A model generated the notes under the pieces. It saw only the letters and a list, made by a program, of their open reading frames with translations, did not search any database and had not been told where the DNA came from. From Flavobacteriaceae bacterium (GTDB lineage Bacteria; Bacteroidota; Bacteroidia; Flavobacteriales; Flavobacteriaceae): a stretch of 64,000 bases of DNA. The stretch spans positions 1-64,000 of the forward strand of contig JAOXRU010000503.1 in assembly GCA_025800395.1 (NCBI GenBank). Direction: 5' to 3'. Positions 43,324-53,016 of the stretch are shown here, piece by piece. Every line of letters begins with the position of its first letter. The stretch's first letter is position 1. Made by a program: the position numbers and the translations under genes.

Positions 43324-45282
43324 ATGCGAATACAATTTGTGATTATATGTGGTGTGCTGGGGATTTTTTTGGGTAAAGCACAAGAGTTGCAGTATCAAAA
43401 ATTTAATTGGGATTCTTCGACCAAGCAGTTACTAAAAAAAGCAAAAGGAATAAAAGAGAAGACCCTATTGCACGACAAGGTAGAGGTGCAATTTGTCTAT
43501 GAAGAAGGTGGAGAATTGGTGGAATATATGCTTATGCATAGAGCCATGGTTTTGTGCACCGATGAGGAAATAGAGTCCAACAACAAATTGTATCTCCCGC
43601 GAAAAGAGGAGGCGGAATTATTGTTGACCAAGGCTAGAGTGATCCAGCCCAAGGGAAGGGTAATCGAGCTGGATGGCTCTAAGGTGTTGACAGCTAAGGA
43701 TGAAGAAAGTGGTCAGCAATATAGTTATTTTGCATTTGAAGGAGTAGAAAAGGGCAGTATAGTGGAGTATTATTATGTAAAGAAAAGCAGGCCTCGTTTG
43801 AATGGGAGTCGCATATGGTTGGCAGAATCGAATCCCAAGCAAGAGATGCGGTTTGATTTGTACAGTCCTGTTCATTTAGAATTTGCATTGAAAACGTATC
43901 ATTCGGATATCATTTTCGAAAAAGACACCATAGGCGAAAAAACAGCCCATTGGAAGCTACGTGCGTATGACATACCTAGTTTTGAAGACGAACCACAAGC
44001 CCCTTATTTGGCAATGAGACCACAATTATTGTACAAATTGCACAACAACAATTACAATGGGGTAGACGATATTTCTGGTTACAATGAAGTGGCGCAAAAC
44101 CTCTATGCGTTTTACTATAGGGAAGTTAGTGAGGCGCTCTCTCAAAAATTGGACGCAATACTCGATCGCTCGGGAGCTAGACAGGCCCAGGGAGAAGATA
44201 GGATCCGTGCGATAGATCAGGAATTGAAAACCAATTTTTTGACGCACGAACAAGGGGCGATAAGTTTAGAAAAGGTGCTCGAGACCAAGGCAGCCAATTC
44301 GAGAGGGATGGTACGTTTGTATGTTGCCTTACTTACAAAGTTGGGGATGGAGCACCAGATAGTTCTTACCTCTGATCGTCGCAATATGGTGCTGGACAAA
44401 AATTTTGAGGCCCATAATTTTCTAAACGATTTTTTGCTTTATTTTCCAAGCTATCACAGCTATTTGTCTCCCGATGATGCAGATACGAGATATGGGTACC
44501 CACCCGCATATTTGACCGATTGCAACGGCTTGTATATAGAAGAAGTTGCTATAGGATCGTACCGTTCGGCTGTAGCCCATGTAAAGCATATAGATGCCGT
44601 TCCTGCCTCCAAAAGCAAGGACAATATGCAGATGCGGATCCAATTTGATGCGGAGGACTTGGGAATAAACACCATAAGCTATACCAGAGAGTGGTCGGGT
44701 TATTATGCGATGTATTACCAACCCTATTTGCATATGAGTAGTGAGGAAGAGCGAGAGGAACTCCTCGATTATATAGCTAAGAATGTACAAGAAGAAGCAG
44801 AAGTAATTCGTAGTGAAATGCTGTATACTACGGTGGGCGATGTGGGGAAAAACCCCTTGATTTTTAAATTGGAATTGGAAACAGAAGCACTTACCGAAAA
44901 GGCGGGCAACAACTATTTGTTTAAATTGGGAGAGCTCATAGGAGAGCAACAGCAGATGTATCAAGAAAAGGAGAGAAAATTGCCATACGAAAGCGAATTT
45001 GAAAGAATGTATGAGCGAAAGATAGTGCTAGAAATTCCCAAGGGCTATACTATTGCCAATGTAGAAGACATCCGCATAAAGCGCGAACATCGTATAGGCG
45101 GAAAAAGGGTATTTTCTTTTGTTTCGGATTATCGTTTGCAAGGCAATACCTTGGAGATAGATGCGGATGAGTTTTATGCGCAAAACAAGATTGCTTTAAA
45201 AGATTTTCAGGCATATAGAAAAGTAATCAATGCGGCAGCGGATTTTAACAAAGTGGTTTTGGTATTGCAGCCAAAAAAATAA
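43324..45282 (+). CDS. DUF3857-family protein with degenerate transglutaminase core, copy B'
   Basis: A 652-residue paralogue of the gene at 35939. The signal peptide is short (IFLGKAQ). DUF3857 motifs are kept (MLMHRAMVLCTDEEIESNNKLYLP, YFAFEGVEKGSIVEYYY). The position of the nucleophile reads AANSRGMVRL, again without Cys. TEALTEKAGNNYLFKLG and the C-terminus YRKVINAAADFNKVVLVLQPK match copy B almost exactly. Loss of the nucleophile in both copies shows that it predates the duplication and is presumably tolerated or selected. It is the last gene of the five-gene region and ends at a bidirectional terminator. Confidence 0.85.
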   Translation: MRIQFVIICGVLGIFLGKAQELQYQKFNWDSSTKQLLKKAKGIKEKTLLHDKVEVQFVYEEGGELVEYMLMHRAMVLCTDEEIESNNKLYLPRKEEAELLLTKARVIQPKGRVIELDGSKVLTAKDEESGQQYSYFAFEGVEKGSIVEYYYVKKSRPRLNGSRIWLAESNPKQEMRFDLYSPVHLEFALKTYHSDIIFEKDTIGEKTAHWKLRAYDIPSFEDEPQAPYLAMRPQLLYKLHNNNYNGVDDISGYNEVAQNLYAFYYREVSEALSQKLDAILDRSGARQAQGEDRIRAIDQELKTNFLTHEQGAISLEKVLETKAANSRGMVRLYVALLTKLGMEHQIVLTSDRRNMVLDKNFEAHNFLNDFLLYFPSYHSYLSPDDADTRYGYPPAYLTDCNGLYIEEVAIGSYRSAVAHVKHIDAVPASKSKDNMQMRIQFDAEDLGINTISYTREWSGYYAMYYQPYLHMSSEEEREELLDYIAKNVQEEAEVIRSEMLYTTVGDVGKNPLIFKLELETEALTEKAGNNYLFKLGELIGEQQQMYQEKERKLPYESEFERMYERKIVLEIPKGYTIANVEDIRIKREHRIGGKRVFSFVSDYRLQGNTLEIDADEFYAQNKIALKDFQAYRKVINAAADFNKVVLVLQPKK

Positions 45283-45296
45283 GATGGTTTTATCTT

Positions 45297-45332
45297 AAAA
45301 AAAATACCGCCTGTGAGAGGCAGTATTTTTTT
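45297..45332. terminator. Bidirectional terminator
   Basis: A 9-bp stem AAAAAATAC/GTATTTTTT is stacked on GCCT/AGGC with one C-A mismatch; the loop is GTGAG. A and T runs flank both sides. It lies between the convergent copy B' gene and the M20 peptidase gene and can serve both. Confidence 0.9.
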
Positions 45333-45351
45333 GTTAGGCTATTTATCGTAC

Positions 45352-46827
45352 CTATAGTTCTGTATTGTTGTTGGCGATAAGCTGGTAGAAAAACTGAATA
45401 GCGCCTTCGTATGCTTTTACAGGAACCCTTTCGTTGATGCCGTGTATGCGAGGAATGTCGGATTTTTTCATAGCTATAGGATTGGTACGATAGATGTTTT
45501 CGGACAGATCTACAAAGTGTTTGCAATCGGTTCCTGCTACTAGGAGTAAAGGCGCGACTAAGCGATCGGGTGCGACTTGCCCCACTGTTTTTTGTAGACA
45601 AGCAAAAGCCTTGCTATCTACAGGGGAGATGGGCGAGGGATTGTTTACCGCTCTTTTGGACATAGGCTCTATAGTTACTCTCGGATCGTTGACGCTTTCT
45701 TTGAGGTAAGCAATTACCCCATCCCCTGTGTCACCTGGTATCAATCGGAAATTGGCGATAAGTGTAGCTTCGGTTGGCAATACATTGTCTTTTACACCAC
45801 TCTGTAAGATGGTAGGAGCTACTGTAGTGCGCACCATAGCGTTGGAAGTAGGGCTATCTGCTAGAATGCCTACTATGGTGGATTTGAACAACCATTGGTT
45901 GGCAAAAATAGCTTTGCTGGGCATAGCCATTTCTGGTCCGAGGTAAGCAAACATTTGCTCGGTTACTTTATTGAGGTGTGCTGGAAACGGATTTTCCTCT
46001 ATTTTTTGAATGGCATCTGCCAGTATGCCAATGGCGGTTTCTTTTGGTGGCATAGACGAATGGCCAGCTTCTTCTACCTTGGCGGTAAAACGGAGGCTAA
46101 CATAGCCTTTTTCTGCAATTCCGATAAGTGCGGCGGGTTGGTTTATGCCAGGAAAAAAACCTTTCTCCATAAAGACGCCACCTTCATCTAGTACATATTC
46201 GAATTGTATATTTTGTTTTTTAAAGTGCGCAGCCACATTGGCTGCCCCATTGGGTCCACCTACTTCTTCGTCGTGTCCAAAGCTAAAGTACAAGGTTCGT
46301 TTGGGCTGGAATCCTTTTTGGAGGTGTAGGGTGATGGCTTCCATGATGGCGAGGCCATTGCCTTTGTCGTCCATGGTGCCTCTGCCGAATATATAGCCAT
46401 CTTTGATAGTACCAGAAAACGGATCCATTTCCCATTTATTGAGGGTAGCTTTTTCGATGGGAACCACGTCGCTATGTGCCATAAGGAGAACCGGTTTGAG
46501 GCTTGGGTCGGTGCCAGGCCATTTGTAGACCAAGCTAAACTCGTTGATGGTGGTTTTTTCCAGCAAGCTATCTACAAGCGGATAGGTTTCTTCCATAAAT
46601 TGGAGGAAGTCTCTATAGACTAGGGTGTCTGCTTCTTTGTCTGTGTAGGAGATGGTTTTGTAGGAGATGGCTTTTGCTAGCCGTTCTGCATAGCCAGAAT
46701 TGACGTGTACCAGTTCTACCGCTTCGGTTTGCATTTGTTTGGATTGGTAGCTAGAGGTTTTGAAAGCAATTATAGCAAGGAGGATTAGTATTATTGCTAA
46801 AATGCCAAGGAGTATTTTTTTAAACAT
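45352..46827 (-). CDS. M20 family peptidase (carboxypeptidase S-like)
   Basis: A 491-residue di-zinc metallopeptidase with an N-terminal transmembrane or signal segment (ILLGILAIILILLAIIAF), probably a membrane anchor with the catalytic part outside. Metal ligands and catalytic residues are in LLMAHSDVVP, GRGTMDDKGNGLA, FGHDEEVGGPNGA, YVLDEGG and the C-terminal GTDCKHF. The dimerisation lid domain is at about 240-350. The most likely role is the final trimming of peptides or N-acyl amino acids. Length and motifs match the Cps1/PM20D1-like branch. Confidence 0.92.
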   Translation of the reverse strand: MFKKILLGILAIILILLAIIAFKTSSYQSKQMQTEAVELVHVNSGYAERLAKAISYKTISYTDKEADTLVYRDFLQFMEETYPLVDSLLEKTTINEFSLVYKWPGTDPSLKPVLLMAHSDVVPIEKATLNKWEMDPFSGTIKDGYIFGRGTMDDKGNGLAIMEAITLHLQKGFQPKRTLYFSFGHDEEVGGPNGAANVAAHFKKQNIQFEYVLDEGGVFMEKGFFPGINQPAALIGIAEKGYVSLRFTAKVEEAGHSSMPPKETAIGILADAIQKIEENPFPAHLNKVTEQMFAYLGPEMAMPSKAIFANQWLFKSTIVGILADSPTSNAMVRTTVAPTILQSGVKDNVLPTEATLIANFRLIPGDTGDGVIAYLKESVNDPRVTIEPMSKRAVNNPSPISPVDSKAFACLQKTVGQVAPDRLVAPLLLVAGTDCKHFVDLSENIYRTNPIAMKKSDIPRIHGINERVPVKAYEGAIQFFYQLIANNNTEL

Positions 46828-46944
46828 GTTGGTTGGTATGTGTTAGTGTGACCGAATATACACATTTTTTGATTCTAAATTTACACATTTTCGTGTTTTC
46901 GGATCATCAAATTGCTTCATTGATTAATTGTTACATTGCATCAA
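46828..46944. other. Intergenic stretch before the candidate RNA
   Basis: AT-rich sequence between the M20 peptidase start and the structured region. It should contain the minus-strand promoter of the peptidase and the plus-strand promoter of the RNA. No box is clear enough to name. Confidence 0.4.
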
Positions 46945-46948
46945 CTCG

Positions 46949-47105
46949 CGCTAGGGGTAGTAGCGATAGCTTTTTGCACCTAGGATATAGCGAAGCTTGC
47001 TGGCGGAGGCGACCTAGAGGGAGCCCACGAACTGCTAGCGCCGCTATCCTAGGCGCAAAAACTACAAGCGGATGGCCCGACCCCCCGTGGCCATCAGGTT
47101 TTTTT
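46949..47105 (+). ncRNA. Candidate structured non-coding RNA with its own terminator
   Basis: This stretch is GC-rich in an AT-rich surrounding and has no ORF. A long stem joins TTTTTGCACCTAGGATATAGCG (46971-46992) with CGCTATCCTAGGCGCAAAAA (47042-47061); pairing continues outward with GTAGT and ACTAC. About 50 bases form the loop side. It is followed by a 7-bp hairpin GATGGCC/GGCCATC with a C-rich loop and seven T (47071-47105), a normal rho-independent terminator on the plus strand. The arrangement of structure plus terminator points to a small RNA, possibly of a flavobacterial repeat family. The function is unknown, and it could also be a palindromic repeat. Confidence 0.6.
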
Positions 47106-47309
47106 AAAGTAGGAGGAAGGCTTTTTTTTTGCGGAGAAATGAGAAGGAAGACATATAGGGAGTCAAAGGGGGGTAGCGCCCGATGTGATTTTGTAGTAAA
47201 AAGCTTCAATTTTTAGGCTGAAATAAAGCATACAGGATGCATTTGTAAGAGAAATAAACGAATGCTTAAAAATCCGCATAAATCTGTTTCTTATTAAATT
47301 AGAAAAGTA
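47106..47309. other. Intergenic stretch between candidate RNA and atpD promoter
   Basis: No gene of believable quality. A purine-rich segment (GGAGGAAGG, GGAGAAATGAGAAGGAAG) follows the terminator, then AT-rich sequence up to the atpD promoter box. Confidence 0.4.
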
Positions 47310-47317
47310 TATCTTTG
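47310..47317 (+). promoter_or_regulatory. Putative -7 promoter box of atpD
   Basis: TATCTTTG followed by CGC is an exact match to the Bacteroidota TAnnTTTG box and lies 59 bases before the atpD ATG. Confidence 0.65.
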
Positions 47318-47372
47318 CGCCCAGAAATCGCCACAGCTGGAAGTGGTGTCAAAAATTAATTAAAATAACTAA

Positions 47373-48881
<1,509 letters not shown>

Positions 48882-48956
48882 ACCAATTTTGAGTGATGGG
48901 TTAGGTAGGTATAGCTATCTCAAAATTCAAAACTCAAGACGCAATACGAATTATAT

Positions 48957-49232
48957 ATGTATTTAGAAATTGTATCACCAGAAGCTACCTTGTTTAGCGG
49001 AGAAGTTGCAGCTGTAAGTGTGCCAGGAGTAAATGGTTCGTTTCAGATGTTGAACAACCACGCGCCTATCGTTTCTATATTGGGAGCGGGCAAGGTGAAA
49101 ATAAAAGGCGATATCCAAATCGAAGAAGCGTTTGAGAGCAAATTCAACCAAGAGGCAGGAGAAACGGTATTACAAATTGCATCTGGTACCATTGAGATGA
49201 AGGACAATAAAATAATTGTTCTTGCGGACTAG
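48957..49232 (+). CDS. atpC: F-type ATP synthase subunit epsilon (short form)
   Basis: 91 residues, so only the N-terminal beta-sandwich is present (MYLEIVSPEATLFSGEVAAVSVPGVNGSFQMLNNHAPIVSIL). The C-terminal two-helix domain that inhibits ATP hydrolysis in E. coli is absent. This short form is common in Bacteroidota. It follows atpD after 75 bases in the same unit and is closed by a terminator. Confidence 0.95.
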   Translation: MYLEIVSPEATLFSGEVAAVSVPGVNGSFQMLNNHAPIVSILGAGKVKIKGDIQIEEAFESKFNQEAGETVLQIASGTIEMKDNKIIVLAD

Positions 49233-49260
49233 CGTTTAAAAATCTTAGTTATATAGAAGA

Positions 49261-49290
49261 GGTTGTCTTTATCAGACAGCCTTTTTTTTT
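49261..49290 (+). terminator. Rho-independent terminator of atpDC
   Basis: Stem GGTTGTCT/AGACAGCC (one G-T pair), short loop, then at least eight T, 29 bases after the atpC stop. Confidence 0.92.
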
Positions 49291-49567
49291 GCTGTTTTCT
49301 TGGCCTAGAGGTGGGCAATGTCTGAAATATTTCTATTTAGCAAATATGGTGCACGGGGTGTAAAAGGGTATTTTTGTCTGAGCAGGGTGCAGGCAATTCA
49401 CTTTTTTTTTAGAATAAATTAATCTTTGGGTTTTTAGAGCTTAATGCTTATAAAATGTTAATTTTTAGTGGGTTTTGCTTTATTTTTTTGGAGGTTTGGG
49501 TTAAATTATAAGCTAAATTTTTGTACTTTGCCCTTTATAGAGTGATTATTTAAAGATTAAAATCGAT
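49291..49567. other. Gene-free AT-rich gap before the acidic unknown gene
   Basis: No ORF or repeat seen. Near 49525-49535 the sequence TTTTTGTACTTTGCCC resembles a flavobacterial promoter -7 region but fits TAnnTTTG only with one base missing. Confidence 0.4.
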
Positions 49568-50635
49568 ATGAGCGATCCCAATCCAAATATACTACCATTA
49601 TCTATTACATCCTTTATGAAGTCTTATATAGAGCAATACCATTCGCCCTTGGAGTCTTTGGGTTTGGAGATGGAGAATTTTCGTAGAATGCCATTTACCA
49701 AAGTGCAAGAGCATGATTATTATGATAGTTTGGACCTAGAAGAGGTGTTGTATAAAAACGATACCAAATTTTTTGGGATATTCGATTATATGGAGATCGC
49801 ATATGGGGAGCATGATACGGAGTATATTTTTCGAAAGAGAAATCCAGATATGGAAGAATTAAAAGTCTTTGTTCAGGAGGTTTTTGACTATTTGGGTCCA
49901 CCAAGAGACCGATCGGATATATTTATTTCATTTATAGATTTTGATAAGGTGTTTCATCAGCTTGCATCCCATCCACAAAAAGACGCTCCGCAGATACGCG
50001 ATTTTTGGTTTTTAAAGGATGGCGATCGTACTATAGTACTCAATATGAGTTGGGAGGAAGATCCGGTTTTTGAGATGGAAATACCTAGTTACGGGCCAGA
50101 GGTAGACTACTCACCTAGAACCAATGGCACCATATTGGATGTATTGCATTTTGATATACCAGAAGTGCTAGCGGATGCGGAGAATCTACATCCTTATTAT
50201 TCTGAGCAAGATGATTCTACGGTTATTTTTGGGATTTACTTGACCCAGCGTTTGTTTGGTTTTTTCAATAAGTTAGATATTCGTCAGGAAGGAGAGGGTA
50301 TAGATCCGGCAATGCAAACTTCCACAAAGGTTCGGTTTTTTACTCGACGGGAATACGATATTTCGAAGATTTTGGAATTTATCAATATGTTGGTGAAAAT
50401 ATATGGTTCGGATGACAACGGAAAAAAATGGGGTAATGAGGAAGATGTAGACGAATACAACCACGGATTTATGGGTGCGTATCGTACTTGGACACTCAAT
50501 CAGCATCATGGATTATACAATAGCAATATGCCTGGAGACGAGAAAGTCTATGTGGTGAGTTTTATGGCATTTGAGCCAGAGGAGGAGTTTTATTTGGAAA
50601 TTGATGACTATCAAAACGTGTTTAGATTTCAGTAG
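49568..50635 (+). CDS. Unknown acidic cytosolic protein
   Basis: A 355-residue protein without signal peptide or membrane segment. It is rich in Asp, Glu, Tyr and Phe (for example YGEHDTEYIFRKRNPDMEELK, DPVFEMEIPSYGPEVDYSP, FEPEEEFYLEIDDYQNVFRFQ). I do not recognise a family; no catalytic motif stands out. Its start is preceded by a clear non-coding gap and the codon use looks like that of its neighbours, so the gene is real. Its last 14 bases overlap the end of the convergent GNAT gene. Confidence 0.75.
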   Translation: MSDPNPNILPLSITSFMKSYIEQYHSPLESLGLEMENFRRMPFTKVQEHDYYDSLDLEEVLYKNDTKFFGIFDYMEIAYGEHDTEYIFRKRNPDMEELKVFVQEVFDYLGPPRDRSDIFISFIDFDKVFHQLASHPQKDAPQIRDFWFLKDGDRTIVLNMSWEEDPVFEMEIPSYGPEVDYSPRTNGTILDVLHFDIPEVLADAENLHPYYSEQDDSTVIFGIYLTQRLFGFFNKLDIRQEGEGIDPAMQTSTKVRFFTRREYDISKILEFINMLVKIYGSDDNGKKWGNEEDVDEYNHGFMGAYRTWTLNQHHGLYNSNMPGDEKVYVVSFMAFEPEEEFYLEIDDYQNVFRFQ

Positions 50636-51167
50636 CTAAGCGAACCAAGATCCATTGGGTGTTTTGGTGTAGGAATTGGTGTATGTTTTCAAAACCTATA
50701 GCGAGATGTGCCTGCAAGGAGCGTTGGTTTTTTTCATCGATTTCGGTGATGATATAGCAATAGTCTTCTTGTAATTCTCGGCACATATGCTGGTATAGTT
50801 TTCGGAAAATGCCTTGTTTCCTATAAGCTTGGTTTATGCATATTTGTCCCATCACCATATAATCTTCTTTGGGGTGAAAAAGTTCTATTTGGTCAAACAT
50901 GGGTTGCAATATTTCGATTTGGTTTCGAAAATCGGGATGCATGCTCAATGCGTATGCGATGATATTATTTTGGTGTTTTGCTACAAAATGCGGACAACGC
51001 TGGTGCATTAGCTGTAGGTCTCCTAGCTGATGTTTCACGGTAACGAAGCCTTCCTTTTGTTGCGTTTTTATTTTTGATTTGTCGGGAAGATTTGTTTTTT
51101 GTAATTCGAGAATTTGTTGCAAATCTTCCTTTGTCTTTGTTCTGGTGTATGTTATAGTTGTAGCCAT
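50622..51167 (-). CDS. GNAT family N-acetyltransferase
   Basis: A 181-residue protein. The acetyl-CoA-binding segment is MVMGQICINQAYRKQGIFRKLYQHM, which carries the R/Q-x-x-G-x-G/A-like motif A as RKQGIF; the following beta strand and LGQ-like parts of the fold are visible in YCYIITEIDEKNQRSLQAHLAIGFENI. The acceptor substrate is unknown. Its start overlaps the end of the upstream M61 gene by 16 bases, so the two are translated together. Confidence 0.85.
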   Translation of the reverse strand: MATTITYTRTKTKEDLQQILELQKTNLPDKSKIKTQQKEGFVTVKHQLGDLQLMHQRCPHFVAKHQNNIIAYALSMHPDFRNQIEILQPMFDQIELFHPKEDYMVMGQICINQAYRKQGIFRKLYQHMCRELQEDYCYIITEIDEKNQRSLQAHLAIGFENIHQFLHQNTQWILVRLATEI

Positions 51168-52936
51168 GCCTGTTGTTTTGTTATCGCAGCAGGGGAGGCA
51201 TCTTTTGCTTTATGCGTTTGGTATTTTGGATTTCCTTGTATTCTTATTTTGGTTTGGAATTGTTCGCCATTTCTACGATATACTATGGGGATGTTTTCTC
51301 CAGGTTGGTATCTAAGCAGTATGGAACCAAAATTTTGGTCGTTGGACAGGCTTGCATTCCCTAGTTTTATAATTTGGTCTCCCTTGGTGATTCCAGCTTT
51401 ATACAATGCTTGGTTGGACAGCGGTGCTTGGGTTACAATATTGTTTTCTATAGTGCCGCCTACAAAAGCAATATTGGCATGTGGTTGATGAAAATCTACG
51501 CCATGTAAGGCAAAAAGGTGTTTGTAGTTGGGCATTTTGCTGTCGTAGATATAATTTTTAAAGAATTGGGTGCCAAAAGTTTTTCCTGCATAGTTTTCTA
51601 AGGTGTTTTGCAGATTTTGTAGTTTGTATGGTTTTTCTGTTTTTCCATAGCTATTCCAAAGTTCTTTCATATAGCCATCTAGGCTGAGGTTTTTTTCACG
51701 TAGCATCAGGTCTAGAGCCAATCCCAGTACGCTACCATAGGAATAATAAGAGACAAAGCTATTGTTCCAATTGGCTTGATCTATGTATACTGCTGCGTCT
51801 TTGAAAGGAGCAAGTTGGCTCATTTGTATAGGGTTTCTATATTCTAGAGATGGCGAGTTCCACACATAGTTGAGTGCTCCAGAGAGTTGGGCGATATAGC
51901 GATCGGGATCTAGTATACCGGCACGGCACAAGATAAGATTGGTGTAATAGGAAGTAAAACCTTCTGCAAACCAAAGGGCGTCGCTCATATTGGCTTTTTC
52001 AAAATCGAAAGGTTCTAAGTTTTGTGGGCGCAGGCGTTCTACATTCCAAGCGTGGAAAAACTCATGAGAAACGGTTCCGATATTTTGTTCTATGCCATTG
52101 GCGGCCAAGCTACGGGTGGTAGTGAGTATGGTGGAGTTTCGGTGTTCCATGCCATCGCCACTAGCATTAGGGGTGTAGCAGGCTAAAAATTGATAAGTAC
52201 CATAATCAAAATCTGGAAGCTCGCCGAAGACTTCTTTTTGTGCAAGAACTACTTTTTTTACTTTTTCAAAAAAAGTGTCAAAATGCGCATCACTAGCGTC
52301 AGGATCGTGTAGTACAAATTTTATTTGGTAGCTTTTACCGTTAGAAGCCACTTCAAAACTGCGTACATGATGATTGCTTAGCTCAGTAGGGCTATCCATA
52401 AAATACTGTAAATTGGGAGCATAGTAGGTAATCGTTTTCCCCTTTACTTTTGGTAATTGGGTGGCTATTTTCCAGCCCAGATCTGTTCTGGGTATAAAGC
52501 TTACTTCCATGGGATGGTTTTCTAAGCTTGGGGCGTACATAAAGGTTGCTGGCATATTGAGGTGCGCATGGGAGTTGTTTATTTGGCTATAGGTACCATC
52601 TCCTCTATTGGCAAAGAGTGCATATTTTATTTTTACTTGGCCTTTTTGGTTTTTTATTTTCCAAGAATAAGGATCTGGTCTTTCGATGCGGAGTGGTTTT
52701 CCATTTTGGTCAAAGGCTTGTACTTGGTGTACATTTTTGGCGAATTCGTGTATGGCGTATCTTCCGGGCGAACTACGGCTCATGCGTAACAAAAAATCTC
52801 CATGGGTGTTGGGGTAAAAATGGGCTTCTATATTTGCAATATGATGCACCGCTTGATCAAAGCTAATGATGTATTTGGTTTTTGGTTGCGCAAAAAGCAA
52901 ACAGGGTATAAAAAACAATATAAAAGATAAACGCAT
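51152..52936 (-). CDS. M61 family metallopeptidase with PDZ domain
   Basis: A 594-residue secreted peptidase. Signal peptide (IPCLLFAQ), then a beta-rich N-terminal domain (residues about 20-190) and the gluzincin core with HEFFHAWN (HExxH) near residue 283 and the third ligand in WFAEGFTSYY about 40 residues later. The C-terminal 110 residues contain a PDZ domain (GGTIENNIVTQAP, LYKAGITKGDQIIKLGNASL). M61 members are glycyl aminopeptidases. A -7-like box TATATTTG is 24 bases upstream. Confidence 0.94.
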   Translation of the reverse strand: MRLSFILFFIPCLLFAQPKTKYIISFDQAVHHIANIEAHFYPNTHGDFLLRMSRSSPGRYAIHEFAKNVHQVQAFDQNGKPLRIERPDPYSWKIKNQKGQVKIKYALFANRGDGTYSQINNSHAHLNMPATFMYAPSLENHPMEVSFIPRTDLGWKIATQLPKVKGKTITYYAPNLQYFMDSPTELSNHHVRSFEVASNGKSYQIKFVLHDPDASDAHFDTFFEKVKKVVLAQKEVFGELPDFDYGTYQFLACYTPNASGDGMEHRNSTILTTTRSLAANGIEQNIGTVSHEFFHAWNVERLRPQNLEPFDFEKANMSDALWFAEGFTSYYTNLILCRAGILDPDRYIAQLSGALNYVWNSPSLEYRNPIQMSQLAPFKDAAVYIDQANWNNSFVSYYSYGSVLGLALDLMLREKNLSLDGYMKELWNSYGKTEKPYKLQNLQNTLENYAGKTFGTQFFKNYIYDSKMPNYKHLFALHGVDFHQPHANIAFVGGTIENNIVTQAPLSNQALYKAGITKGDQIIKLGNASLSNDQNFGSILLRYQPGENIPIVYRRNGEQFQTKIRIQGNPKYQTHKAKDASPAAITKQQAWLQL

Positions 52937-52959
52937 ACTTTGACTTTAAGGGATTTGAT

Positions 52960-52967
52960 CAAATATA
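52960..52967 (-). promoter_or_regulatory. Putative -7 promoter box of the M61 gene
   Basis: TATATTTG on the minus strand is an exact TAnnTTTG match, 24 bases before the ATG. A TTG just upstream is too close to be the -33 element. Confidence 0.55.
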
Positions 52968-53016
52968 ACAATTCCCATTTAGGGAAGCCTATAAAGCAGT
53001 ATGGAAAATTGGCATA

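Noticed and set aside
46931-47209. Minus-strand ORF of 92 residues over the candidate RNA
   Set aside because: Composition follows the GC-rich stems; no start context and no similarity that I recognise.
46833-47216. Plus-strand ORF of 127 residues over the candidate RNA
   Set aside because: Its sequence changes character inside the structured region (GSPRTASAAILG) and no family is visible; the paired arms and terminator explain the stretch better.
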